Notes: generated by a model not told the origin, from the letters alone. 7,390 nucleotides of DNA from Bacteroidaceae bacterium (GCA_900769765.1 CAAGHW010000094.1:1-7390); one strand, 5' to 3'; numbered from the stretch's first letter, positions 1 through 6,310 are shown. Made by a program: numbers and translations.

Positions 1-3
1 GTC

Positions 4-33
4 ACGCGAAGCACCGCGTTTGTGGTGCCGCGT
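4..33. repeat. Imperfect hairpin at left window edge
   Basis: Arms acgcg (4-8) and cgcgt (29-33) enclose arms gcaccgc (11-17) and gtggtgc (22-28, one G-T pair), with a 2-nt bulge (aa) and a gttt loop. It could be the 3' hairpin of a gene lying left of the window, but no T-run follows on the plus strand (ggggcacaaa) and the flank is cut off. Seen directly; its role is unknown. Confidence 0.35.
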
Positions 34-85
34 GGGGCACAAATCGCAAAATGAGTCAATAAATAAACAATCAAAAAATGCCACC

Positions 86-107
86 AAGACAGGGGGACAA
101 TATATTT
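86..107 (+). repeat. Solo 3' module of the composite intergenic repeat
   Basis: The 19-nt string acagggggacaatatattt (89-107) is identical to 6257-6275, and its first 14 nt match 5794-5807. In the other two copies the agggggac arm pairs with an upstream gtccccct arm. Here the expected left-arm position (78-85, atgccacc) no longer pairs well, so this copy has lost its palindrome. It lies downstream of the minus-strand small gene, in non-coding sequence. Confidence 0.7.
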
Positions 108-125
108 TCATTGCTCGTGCCATCT

Positions 126-170
126 ATCAAACAGGAAAGGCTCGTCATTGACAAGCCTTTCCTGTTTGAT
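126..170 (-). terminator. Long perfect hairpin, probable terminator of the 54-aa gene
   Basis: The arms atcaaacaggaaaggct (126-142) and agcctttcctgtttgat (154-170) form a perfect 17-bp stem. Inside it, after one mismatch, gtc/gac add three more pairs around an att loop. It starts 55 nt past the stop codon of the minus-strand small gene and is the first strong hairpin downstream of it, so termination or 3'-end protection is a reasonable guess. No T-run follows on either strand, so classic intrinsic termination is not certain. Confidence 0.5.
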
Positions 171-218
171 GCCATAAGCAACCCCACCAAGCACTTCGTT
201 GTTGAACCTTGGTTGCGT

Positions 219-240
219 TTGTGGGTTACTTACCCCACAA
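219..240. repeat. Small inverted repeat over the stop codon of the 54-aa gene
   Basis: The arms ttgtggg (219-225) and cccacaa (234-240) are separated by 8 nt and enclose the TAA stop (226-228, minus strand). It may fold in the mRNA as a short 3'-end hairpin. This is weak alone, but the 803-residue gene also has a hairpin across its stop. Confidence 0.35.
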
Positions 241-390
241 GTTGCCCCACTCGCCACGATGACCAGATGTAAGCTGACCACCCTCGGAGGTGTCAACCTT
301 TTCATCAGTTATCTGAAACGAAGCGGCAAGCATCTGCTCTGCTTCAACCTTTACCTCTATTGCAAGAGGTGATTCATAAGTCTTTCTCAT
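226..390 (-). CDS. Small 54-residue hypothetical protein, 'KTYxSP' type
   Basis: This encodes 54 residues beginning MRKTYESPLAIEV and ending GEWGNLWGK. I recognise the style, a Lys-Thr-Tyr-x-Ser-Pro start, a beta-like stretch with alternating Val/Glu, then an 'EQMLAAS' segment and a polar Gly/Trp-rich end, from many short uncharacterised proteins of Prevotella and Bacteroides. No function is known to me. There is no signal peptide, membrane segment or cysteine. An in-frame ATG at 433-435 would add 15 residues, and another at 412-414 would add 8. I prefer 388-390 because related proteins begin at this point and because the preceding bases (gatgaaaataaaatacgatat, split here by the candidate ATG) are an A-rich Bacteroidetes-style leader. 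It lies 69 bp downstream of the 803-residue gene on the same strand, so co-transcription is possible. The gap contains a repeat module. The stop codon sits inside a small inverted repeat (219-240). Confidence 0.6.
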   Translation of the reverse strand: MRKTYESPLAIEVKVEAEQMLAASFQITDEKVDTSEGGQLTSGHRGEWGNLWGK

Positions 391-420
391 ATATCGTATT
401 TTATTTTCATCCATTTCATC

Positions 421-443
421 GGGCAAACCGACCACGCCCCTAC
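421..443 (+). repeat. Solo GGGC...CCCCTAC repeat module
   Basis: The module opens gggcaaaccgacc and closes gcccctac. It resembles 6197-6218 (gggcaggccgacc ... gccctac) and 6285-6307 (gggcgggcagaccc ... gcccctac): same ends, variable middle. Here it lies between the stop of the 803-residue gene and the start of the 54-residue gene, and would be transcribed on both if they share a message. Confidence 0.6.
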
Positions 444-455
444 GAGCACGGTAAT

Positions 456-477
456 AAGGTTATCGGACGATAACCTT
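456..477 (+). terminator. Hairpin across the 803-aa gene's stop codon, T-run on plus strand
   Basis: The arms aaggttatcg (456-465) and cgataacctt (468-477) are perfectly complementary (about 9 bp when folded, with a 4-nt loop). Five T residues (476-480) overlap and follow the right arm on the plus strand, as in an intrinsic terminator reading rightward. The same bases encode the last residues (VIVR) and stop of the minus-strand gene. It could stop antisense transcripts entering from the left, or act as a 3' hairpin of the minus-strand mRNA, or be coincidence. Confidence 0.35.
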
Positions 478-2871
478 TTTACCACCTACAATATAAATGC
501 CGGGCTTTGTTATCTCGCTCAATCTGCGACCTGCGAGGTCGTAGATTTCTTCTTTCTCATTTACAATCTCTACATCCTCAACAGCCGTTGTGCCACTGAA
601 TGCAAAACGGAAAGCGGCTGCGCTACGCATTGCATGACCAACTGCACTCATTGGCAAATATGCCTTGTGGCTATTGTTCTGGAAATACATACCATGCTGC
701 TCTATGTCGGCTTCATTGGTTATTTTATTATAGGTCGCATTAAAATTCAGTTTCGCCAAGTAGAAAGCAACACCCATGCTACCATTTGAAAGGACATAAG
801 CCTCTTCAGCAATGTACTCTGTAGCAACCGTACCCACAAGAGCATTACCTTCAATTGGAGCAACCTGCTCGTCTGCAACCTCGAATACGTAAGTTGCAGC
901 TGTCTCAGAATAGAGAACTACGCCTGTATAAGCAGGGATAACAGACAAAGGCTCGCTCAATTTAGCAAATCCATCTTCTATTGCAACTGCGTGAGCTGTT
1001 ACGCCACTTGGCACTATAACAGCAACAGGAGCATAGAATGTAGCATATTTAGCAGCAGTTATTGCAACCTGATACTCCGGCAACATGACGCTTACAAAGT
1101 CTGTACCGGCATGCATTGCATTATGAACACCTAAATTCACATTTGTATCGTTTGCTGGTGAATTGATAGAGAAATAAGTGTTCTTGTCACTGAACTTGAA
1201 GCCTTTGAACTCATCGGCAGTATTGTGCTCATAGGTAAATTCCGAAGCCTGTCTGCTCAGAACCACAACACCTTCAGCTGCATTATTATTATCTTCGTCA
1301 AGTTTTGAATTCGCGGTTTCCGCAGAGTAGATATACTTACCTGTAGCAATATTCTTAATTATAAATGTAAATGCACCATTGTTGAATTCAGGATAGATAG
1401 CCCATAAGCAGTTTGCATCAGCAGCTTCATTCGTAACCTTGACATTGTCTCCGACCGCACGCATCATCTTAGCCTGCGCAGTATTCACAACAAGCAATGT
1501 CTCATTTGTAGCACCTTTCAATTTAGATACAGGGAACGGAAAATTAATGTTTGCTGCATATATACTGTTTGTTTCGTCCCAAGTTTCATTTTCAAATGTA
1601 ATTCCGTATGCACCGGTCAACGACGGATGGTTTTTTGTGTTGTAAACAAACGAGCCCTCATAAGCATTACCAGCCTGGTCTATGAGTCTGTAAGTTGCAT
1701 CATAGCGTGGCAAAGCCTCCTCCACAACAAGTGTGAAGTCGATGATTGCTGCACCATGACCGGCAAAATCGTTATTGAAATAGCGTCCGGTATCACCTGC
1801 CGGGTTAATGTTACACCAGTCATATTTTGCACGCATACGGTATGTACCAGGCGTCGCAGGTGCTATAAATGAAGGAAGTGAAAGAGTACTGCGACCACCG
1901 CCGCTAATTACATCACCCTTGCTGTTCCAACCACTTTCATCATTTGACGAACCGTTATTGTAGAATGAATAAGAAACCAAGTCGCCTGTCGGAACATAGT
2001 TATTTGTTACGCCTGCAGTAAAACCATTATTATTTGTATCAATATAAACGAATGCATTCATCCAAGAACCTGCAGATTGCGCCATTTCTACAGAAACTTC
2101 ACTACCAGCCTCAACCGTGAATGTCTTGCTTGTCTTGTCAACATACTTTTGATGTTGTTCATCAGATGTAAGTGTATAAGTGTCATCATTTATAGTAAAT
2201 GAGCCGATCATACGGCTGGTAGTCGTCTTTGCACCTGTGTGGTTTGGCGTATAATCTATTACAACTTCATTTATTACCAAATCATCATCACCGAGTTTAT
2301 AAAACTCAACCATGAACATTGAGCCCTGGTTTGTATCAGTCCAAGAACCCAAATAATCTCCACTAAAATGCACATACGCCGATCCATCTTGGGTAGAAAG
2401 GAAGCATGAGCCTTCTTTTGGCGTTGCATTACCTGAGAGGTTTACTGTTTCTGTGTGATACTTCAGTGTTGCCTTTTCTGCATAAGCCACCAAATTTTTC
2501 TGATGTTGATAAGGAGTTTGCCACGCAGCAACCTTGTTCGCTGTTGATATGGTGATTGTCTTGTTTGCTACATCTACAACTTCAACATACCATATATAAG
2601 TATTGTCTGTTGCCGATGGAGTTCCTGTATTCTTTGAAGTAGCAGACGCGCCTGCTTCTTCGCTTGCAGCTTTAATCCAACCTACACCTTGACCACCAGC
2701 CGAACTGGCATTGTCATTTACCTGCTTGAGCAAATAATAACCGGTTTCCAACCCCTGTGACAGATCGAGTCTTGTTGATGGTATTTTATTAACACCGGCT
2801 ATTTGCGTTATCTGCGCCATTGCTCCTATTGACAAGAACAATGAAAATAAAAATAAAGTAGTCTTTTTCAT
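460..2871 (-). CDS. Secreted multidomain protein (lectin-like and GEVED-like parts, C-terminal tail)
   Basis: This 803-residue protein starts with a clear signal peptide, MKKTTLFLFSLFLSIGAMA, with likely cleavage between Ala19 and Gln20. I see no enzyme motif. Residues about 30-195 (TGYYLLK, GVGWIKAA, YIWYVEVVD) look like a beta-rich, ricin-like or similar binding fold. Residues about 220-385 resemble a GEVED domain: a VYIDTNNNG turn near 275-283 and TPGTYRMRAKYDW near 340-352. Residues about 455-575 (CLWAIYP, FTFIIKNIATGKYIY) again look beta-trefoil-like. Residues about 600-765 (KYATFYAPVAV, YTGVVLYSE, KAYLP, FRFAFSGTTAVEDV) form a module I know from the C-termini of many Prevotella secreted proteins. 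The end (about 775-803, EIYDLAGRR ... GIYIVGGKK) resembles a short type IX secretion sorting tail. An adhesin or glycan-binding surface protein is the best inference; substrate is unknown. Promoter and palindrome candidates lie upstream. The domain names come from visual pattern recognition only. Confidence 0.9.
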   Translation of the reverse strand: MKKTTLFLFSLFLSIGAMAQITQIAGVNKIPSTRLDLSQGLETGYYLLKQVNDNASSAGGQGVGWIKAASEEAGASATSKNTGTPSATDNTYIWYVEVVDVANKTITISTANKVAAWQTPYQHQKNLVAYAEKATLKYHTETVNLSGNATPKEGSCFLSTQDGSAYVHFSGDYLGSWTDTNQGSMFMVEFYKLGDDDLVINEVVIDYTPNHTGAKTTTSRMIGSFTINDDTYTLTSDEQHQKYVDKTSKTFTVEAGSEVSVEMAQSAGSWMNAFVYIDTNNNGFTAGVTNNYVPTGDLVSYSFYNNGSSNDESGWNSKGDVISGGGRSTLSLPSFIAPATPGTYRMRAKYDWCNINPAGDTGRYFNNDFAGHGAAIIDFTLVVEEALPRYDATYRLIDQAGNAYEGSFVYNTKNHPSLTGAYGITFENETWDETNSIYAANINFPFPVSKLKGATNETLLVVNTAQAKMMRAVGDNVKVTNEAADANCLWAIYPEFNNGAFTFIIKNIATGKYIYSAETANSKLDEDNNNAAEGVVVLSRQASEFTYEHNTADEFKGFKFSDKNTYFSINSPANDTNVNLGVHNAMHAGTDFVSVMLPEYQVAITAAKYATFYAPVAVIVPSGVTAHAVAIEDGFAKLSEPLSVIPAYTGVVLYSETAATYVFEVADEQVAPIEGNALVGTVATEYIAEEAYVLSNGSMGVAFYLAKLNFNATYNKITNEADIEQHGMYFQNNSHKAYLPMSAVGHAMRSAAAFRFAFSGTTAVEDVEIVNEKEEIYDLAGRRLSEITKPGIYIVGGKKVIVR

Positions 2872-2904
2872 ATCATTATTTTTTATTTTAACCTATTGTG
2901 TTTA

Positions 2905-2921
2905 AACTCTTTTAAAGAGTT
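2905..2921. promoter_or_regulatory. 8-bp palindrome in the leader of the 803-aa gene
   Basis: The arms aactcttt (2905-2912) and aaagagtt (2914-2921) are perfectly complementary around a single base. The site sits 34 nt upstream of the secreted-protein start and downstream of its candidate promoter. It could be an operator for a dimeric regulator. A 1-nt centre disfavours a tight RNA hairpin unless the innermost pairs open. Confidence 0.35.
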
Positions 2922-2933
2922 GTATAATTTTCG

Positions 2934-2941
2934 CTAAAGTA
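2934..2941 (-). promoter_or_regulatory. Candidate -7 box for the 803-aa gene
   Basis: Read on the minus strand this is TACTTTAG, one base away from the Bacteroidetes -7 consensus TAnnTTTG. It would give a leader of roughly 55-60 nt. A TTTG-like -33 box is not clear: the upstream DNA is T-rich on this strand and includes the reverse of an 11-A tract (2964-2974). It is the best candidate in an AT-rich spacer. Confidence 0.35.
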
Positions 2942-3065
2942 AAAACATTCCTATAAAAAACCTAAAAAAAAAAACATACATACCACGTTTTAACCTTTTT
3001 TAACTACCAAAAATGTCCGTTGCATATAAAAAATAGATTTTGAACCGCATCTGAAAACTTTGCAC

Positions 3066-3073
3066 TATCTTTA
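3066..3073 (+). promoter_or_regulatory. Candidate -7 box for the M1 peptidase gene
   Basis: TATCTTTA matches TAnnTTTG except at the last base. A TTTTG at 3038-3042 could be the -33 element, with a spacer a few bases longer than usual. Transcription would start near 3078-3080, leaving a short A-rich leader of about 20 nt before ATG 3101. No Shine-Dalgarno sequence is visible, as is normal in this phylum. Confidence 0.4.
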
Positions 3074-3100
3074 CAAAAAAAATAACGGACCGTTCATACC

Positions 3101-5590
3101 ATGATAACCAAAATTATAATATCTGCCCTTGCGATTCTATTGTCGGGATGTTGCAAGACCTACAATTCCGCCATCTACGACAGCGGCGTTTCGCAACAAT
3201 TGGCAACACTAAGAAAAGAGAGCATCAAGAAACTTGAATATGAATTGCAGTTCTCTATCCCCGAGTGCAAGGATAGCACCGTTCATGGAAACATCAATAT
3301 CCTATTCGACATCGACCGTCGACAGGAGGTTGTGATAGACTTCAGAGAGGAGCAAGGCATAAAGGATGTCGTTGTCAATGGCAAACAAACAGCATACAGC
3401 ATCACCGACGAGCATATCATAATCCCTGCAAATTCACTCAAGAAAGGCAGAAACAGCATCGGGATTTCATTCATTGCCGGCAATCAATCGCTGAACAGAA
3501 ACGACGAAATCCTATACACCCTGCTTGTTCCCGACAGGGCACGCACGGTGTTTCCCTGCTTTGACCAGCCCGACCTGAAAGCTACATTCAAACTGACATT
3601 GGAAGTACCCGTAGAATGGAGCGCAATATCAAACGCCCCTATAAGTAAAGAGCATATCAAAGAGAGCCGCAAACAGATAACCTTTGCACCTACGGAGCCG
3701 TTGAGTACCTATCTGTTTTCTTTTGTCACAGGAATATTCACAAAGGAGAGATACAGTGACGGCAAGCACACATTTGAGGCATACTATCGCGAGACCGACC
3801 CTAAACGTATTGCTCAGCTGCCCACCATATTTGAACAGATTGCAATGTCGCTTGCCTGGATGGAGGAATATACCGGCGTGCCCTATCCTTTCGCGAAATA
3901 CGACCTTATAATTTTACCGGGATTCCAATATGGCGGTATGGAACATACAGGCGCTACGCTCTACAACGACACGCAGATGTTCCTTCCCGAGCACCCCACA
4001 CCCGACGAAGAACTTGGCAGAGCCAGCCTTATAGCACACGAGACAGCACACATGTGGTTCGGCGATTTTGTAACCATGCGATGGTTCGACGATGTGTGGA
4101 CAAAAGAGGTGTTTGCAAACTACTTTGCATCACGCATCACCGAACCTATGTTCCCCGAGATAAACCACCGACTTAACTGGCTCAAGAGCATTGTGACACC
4201 TGCGCTTGGCGAGGACCGTACAGCCGGTGGAACGGCCATAAGGCAACCGCTCGACAATATGAGAAATGCAGGGCTTGTGTATAACAGCATCATATACGAC
4301 AAGGCCCCTGTCATGCTCGAGAAACTGGTTGAGATTATGGGCGAAGAGGCGTTCAAGGAGGGCATAAACGATTATCTGACCACATATTCCTATGACAACG
4401 CATCGTGGGATGACCTGATAAAAATACTCGATGAAAAGAGCGAAAAAGAGCTTGCCACATTCAGCAACGTATGGGTAAACAGCAAGGGAATGCCTGTCAT
4501 TGATTTTCGCATGGAGAACGACACGCTCATAGTTGAGCAGAGCGACCCTTACGGACGCGGGCTGTTATGGCCACAGAGTTTTAGTGTGCGCCTCATAGGA
4601 GAGGGCACGACGGACATTGAGGTAAAGATGCAGGGCAGGACAGCAAAGATACCTGTAAAAGAGAAGGTGTCGTACATACTCCCCAACAGCGACGGACGAG
4701 GATATGGGTATTTCCGCTATGACAAGAACTCGCTTGAAAAGGTGCTGGGCAATTGGCACAACATAAAGAATGAGACTTGCCGTCAGGCACAACTGATGAA
4801 CCTGCACGAAGCATACCAGCATGGCGAGCTGACAGACCAGGAATGGCTATATTCATTGCTGAACGGGTTGCCACATGAAGACAACGCGCTTATTGCATCG
4901 ACGATATGCAGTTACATTGGCAGGCCTTTGGCAGGAACAAACGACACCGATGCCGAGAGAGAGATTCTGTCACTTGCAAAGGGACACAGAATAAAATCGT
5001 GCAGACAGCAGCTGTTACGCGTGCTTATATCAACAGCCGATGACAGCGTTGTGTGCAAAGAGCTGTACGATATGTGGCAAGAGGCCTCACACCCTTTGCT
5101 CAGCGAGAACGATTATATGAACCTTGCATACGAGCTTGCCATACGCAACCCCGAGAAGCAGAAGGAGATTATCGCAACACAGCGTAACAGAATAAAGAAC
5201 CCCGACAGGGTACGTCAGTTCGACTTTGTATCGCGTGCCACAACACCCGACACCGTTGAACAGCAAGAGTTGTTCCGTTCACTATTAGAAGCGGAGAACC
5301 GCCGCATAGAGCCCTGGGCTTTGAGGACATTGAGCTATCTGTGCCACCCTGCACGAGAGAAGCAGGCTGTAGGATATATTCGGGAAGCACTCGACTCGTT
5401 GCAGTATATTCAGCGGACAAGCGATATTTTTTTTCCACAGAACTGGACACGTACCCTATTAAGGGAACGGCATAGCAAAGAGGCGCTGCACGCCGTAGAT
5501 GAGTTCCTGAATGAGAACGAGGATTTCCCCGAACTGTTAAAAAGCAAGATTCTACAGGCTATGTGGAATTTGCAACGGGTGAATAGATAA
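3101..5590 (+). CDS. M1-family zinc aminopeptidase, predicted lipoprotein
   Basis: This 829-residue protein is predicted to remove N-terminal amino acids from peptides outside the cytoplasm. The N-terminus MITKIIISALAILLSGCC has a lipobox (LLSGC, acyl-Cys17). Motifs of the M1 (gluzincin) family follow: FPCFDQPDLKATF (151-163), GGMEH (278-282) in place of the exopeptidase GAMEN motif, and HETAHMWFGDFVT (313-325). The zinc ligands are His313, His317 and Glu336, with Glu314 as general base. Tyr399 (NSIIYDKAPVML) fits the transition-state-stabilising tyrosine. Residues about 545-829 are helix-rich, like the C-terminal HEAT-like domain of full-length M1 enzymes. The length is typical. The start is fixed by the signal peptide immediately after ATG 3101. 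It is divergent from the 803-residue gene and appears monocistronic. The His in place of Asn in the GAMEN motif is notable. The family call is firm; the specificity is not deducible. Confidence 0.95.
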   Translation: MITKIIISALAILLSGCCKTYNSAIYDSGVSQQLATLRKESIKKLEYELQFSIPECKDSTVHGNINILFDIDRRQEVVIDFREEQGIKDVVVNGKQTAYSITDEHIIIPANSLKKGRNSIGISFIAGNQSLNRNDEILYTLLVPDRARTVFPCFDQPDLKATFKLTLEVPVEWSAISNAPISKEHIKESRKQITFAPTEPLSTYLFSFVTGIFTKERYSDGKHTFEAYYRETDPKRIAQLPTIFEQIAMSLAWMEEYTGVPYPFAKYDLIILPGFQYGGMEHTGATLYNDTQMFLPEHPTPDEELGRASLIAHETAHMWFGDFVTMRWFDDVWTKEVFANYFASRITEPMFPEINHRLNWLKSIVTPALGEDRTAGGTAIRQPLDNMRNAGLVYNSIIYDKAPVMLEKLVEIMGEEAFKEGINDYLTTYSYDNASWDDLIKILDEKSEKELATFSNVWVNSKGMPVIDFRMENDTLIVEQSDPYGRGLLWPQSFSVRLIGEGTTDIEVKMQGRTAKIPVKEKVSYILPNSDGRGYGYFRYDKNSLEKVLGNWHNIKNETCRQAQLMNLHEAYQHGELTDQEWLYSLLNGLPHEDNALIASTICSYIGRPLAGTNDTDAEREILSLAKGHRIKSCRQQLLRVLISTADDSVVCKELYDMWQEASHPLLSENDYMNLAYELAIRNPEKQKEIIATQRNRIKNPDRVRQFDFVSRATTPDTVEQQELFRSLLEAENRRIEPWALRTLSYLCHPAREKQAVGYIREALDSLQYIQRTSDIFFPQNWTRTLLRERHSKEALHAVDEFLNENEDFPELLKSKILQAMWNLQRVNR

Positions 5591-5593
5591 GGA

Positions 5594-5617
5594 TGTAGTG
5601 TAAAGTGTAGAGTGTAA
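5594..5617 (+). repeat. Degenerate AGTGTA-type short tandem tract
   Basis: The core AGTGTA occurs three times in a row with short spacers (tgtagtgtaa, agtgtag, agtgtaa), starting just after the M1 peptidase stop codon. It marks the left edge of the repeat-rich region. A similar heptamer tract (CTCTAAA; TTTAGAG on the other strand) marks the right edge. Confidence 0.45.
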
Positions 5618-5641
5618 CGAGGAGCGGCGGGGTGCGGACCA

Positions 5642-5698
5642 TGTCATCTCGACCGAATGGGAGAGATCTCTCGTCGCTGGTGCTCCATCGAGATGACA
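5642..5698. repeat. 57-bp palindromic element with 11-bp terminal inverted repeats
   Basis: The perfect 11-bp ends are tgtcatctcga (5642-5652) and tcgagatgaca (5688-5698). The 12-nt internal palindrome gagagatctctc (5661-5672) lies within, and an atgg/ccat pair (5657-5660, 5685-5688) lies between. I recall similar 'TGTCATYTCGA ... GAGATCTC ... TCGARATGACA' elements between genes in Bacteroidetes, so it is probably one copy of a dispersed REP- or MITE-like repeat. Only one copy is in the window. It begins 51 bp after the peptidase stop. Confidence 0.65.
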
Positions 5699-5717
5699 AA
5701 ATCGAAACATTTACATT

Positions 5718-5807
5718 GGGCAGACACGCTGGTCTGTACCTACGGTTCAACCCCCTCCGCGACATCGTTGCTCTCGTCGCTCGTCCCCCTAAGACAGGGG
5801 GACAATA
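5718..5807 (+). repeat. Composite intergenic repeat, copy I
   Basis: The modules in order are a GGGCAGAC ... ACCTAC unit (5718-5743), aaccccct (5749-5756), tcgttgct (5765-5772), and a stem-loop of gtccccct (5783-5790), loop aagac and agggggac (5796-5803), followed by aata. The same order occurs in copy II at 6197-6275. Copy I carries 10 extra bases (5773-5782, ctcgtcgctc) that look like a partial duplication of the tcgttgct module. The 8-bp stem is perfect although the loop differs between copies by one base. Confidence 0.7.
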
Positions 5808-5875
5808 GCAACGCATACAAGTGTAATCTTGAAAACAAAACCGGCACCGTCAAAAATAGAGTGAGAAGCCGTTGA

Positions 5876-6099
5876 TGTTCAGGAGCAAGCGAGGAACTGT
5901 TTGAAGTGCGGGAGCGTTATATTTTTTCTTAATAACGCTAAACCGCACAAGTCCCGGAGCGCCTGAACAGAAACGAAAAGGTTTGAACGGCAAGCGAGGT
6001 TCGACCGAGTGCTCGCAGTATGCGGCACGAGCAAAAGAACAGAGCGACTATTTTTGCTGTGCCGGGCGTTTTTGTAACTTTTTGAGCGACAAAAAGTTA
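5876..6099. repeat. Structured block with several nested and adjacent stems
   Basis: Outer arms tgttcagg (5876-5883) and cctgaaca (5962-5969) enclose gtgcgg/ccgcac (5906-5911, 5943-5948) and agcgttat/ataacgct (5913-5920, 5932-5939). A second domain has cggcac + agcaaaa (6023-6028, 6030-6036) pairing with ttttgct + gtgccg (6052-6058, 6059-6064), with one bulged G and a 15-nt loop. A third is taactttttg (6075-6084) against caaaaagtta (6090-6099) with a 5-nt loop. The string caagcgagg occurs twice (5886-5894, 5991-5999). No protein frame is supported. It may be a dispersed structured repeat or a transcribed non-coding RNA; a function cannot be assigned. Confidence 0.55.
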
Positions 6100-6196
6100 A
6101 GATAGAAAGACTACAAAAGGAATAAACGATTAAAGCCTTAAGGGTAAATACTACGGTAAACGAACAACGAATTTCGTTTAGCGCTCATCGTTCAAA

Positions 6197-6275
6197 GGGC
6201 AGGCCGACCCTGCCCTACAGTTTAACCCCCTGCAACTTCGTTGCTGTCCCCCTAAAACAGGGGGACAATATATTT
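6197..6275 (+). repeat. Composite intergenic repeat, copy II
   Basis: It starts with a perfect 7-bp inverted repeat, gggcagg (6197-6203) and cctgccc (6209-6215), ending ccctac (6213-6218). Then follow aaccccct (6224-6231), tcgttgct (6238-6245), and a stem-loop of gtccccct (6246-6253), loop aaaac and agggggac (6259-6266), then aatatattt. It has the same module order as copy I. Its last 19 nt are identical to 89-107. Confidence 0.75.
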
Positions 6276-6284
6276 CGCGACATT

Positions 6285-6307
6285 GGGCGGGCAGACCCAG
6301 CCCCTAC
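6285..6307 (+). repeat. Additional GGGC...CCCCTAC module
   Basis: The sequence opens gggcgggcagaccc and closes gcccctac. It directly follows copy II and matches the first module of both composite copies. Both it and copy I are preceded by acatt (acattgggc). It is followed by a CTCTAAA tract rather than by the rest of the composite repeat. Confidence 0.6.
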
Positions 6308-6310
6308 ATT

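Noticed and set aside
78..272. Plus-strand 64-residue open frame near the left edge
   Set aside because: It runs through a repeat module and the 45-bp hairpin and overlaps the better-supported minus-strand small gene; the product has no recognisable pattern.
4593..4874. Minus-strand open frames inside the peptidase gene (also 4120-4365, 4565-4822, 5169-5450)
   Set aside because: They are antisense to a complete, motif-rich M1 gene and show no coding pattern of their own.
5559..5816. Minus-strand 85-residue open frame overlapping the peptidase 3' end
   Set aside because: It overlaps the end of the M1 gene antisense and then covers repeats; Arg/Pro-rich composition is typical of a spurious frame.
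5657..5875. Plus-strand 72-residue open frame in the intergenic region
   Set aside because: It is built from the palindromic element and composite repeat copy I. The translation has no family pattern, and no promoter or leader is evident.
6023..6073. Terminator of the M1 peptidase gene
   Set aside because: The stem followed by T5 looks terminator-like on the plus strand, but it is over 430 bp past the stop codon and lies inside a repeat-like block, so I list it only as part of that block.
5642..6307. CRISPR array
   Set aside because: Repeats are few, modular, palindromic and irregularly spaced, without uniform spacers or cas genes.
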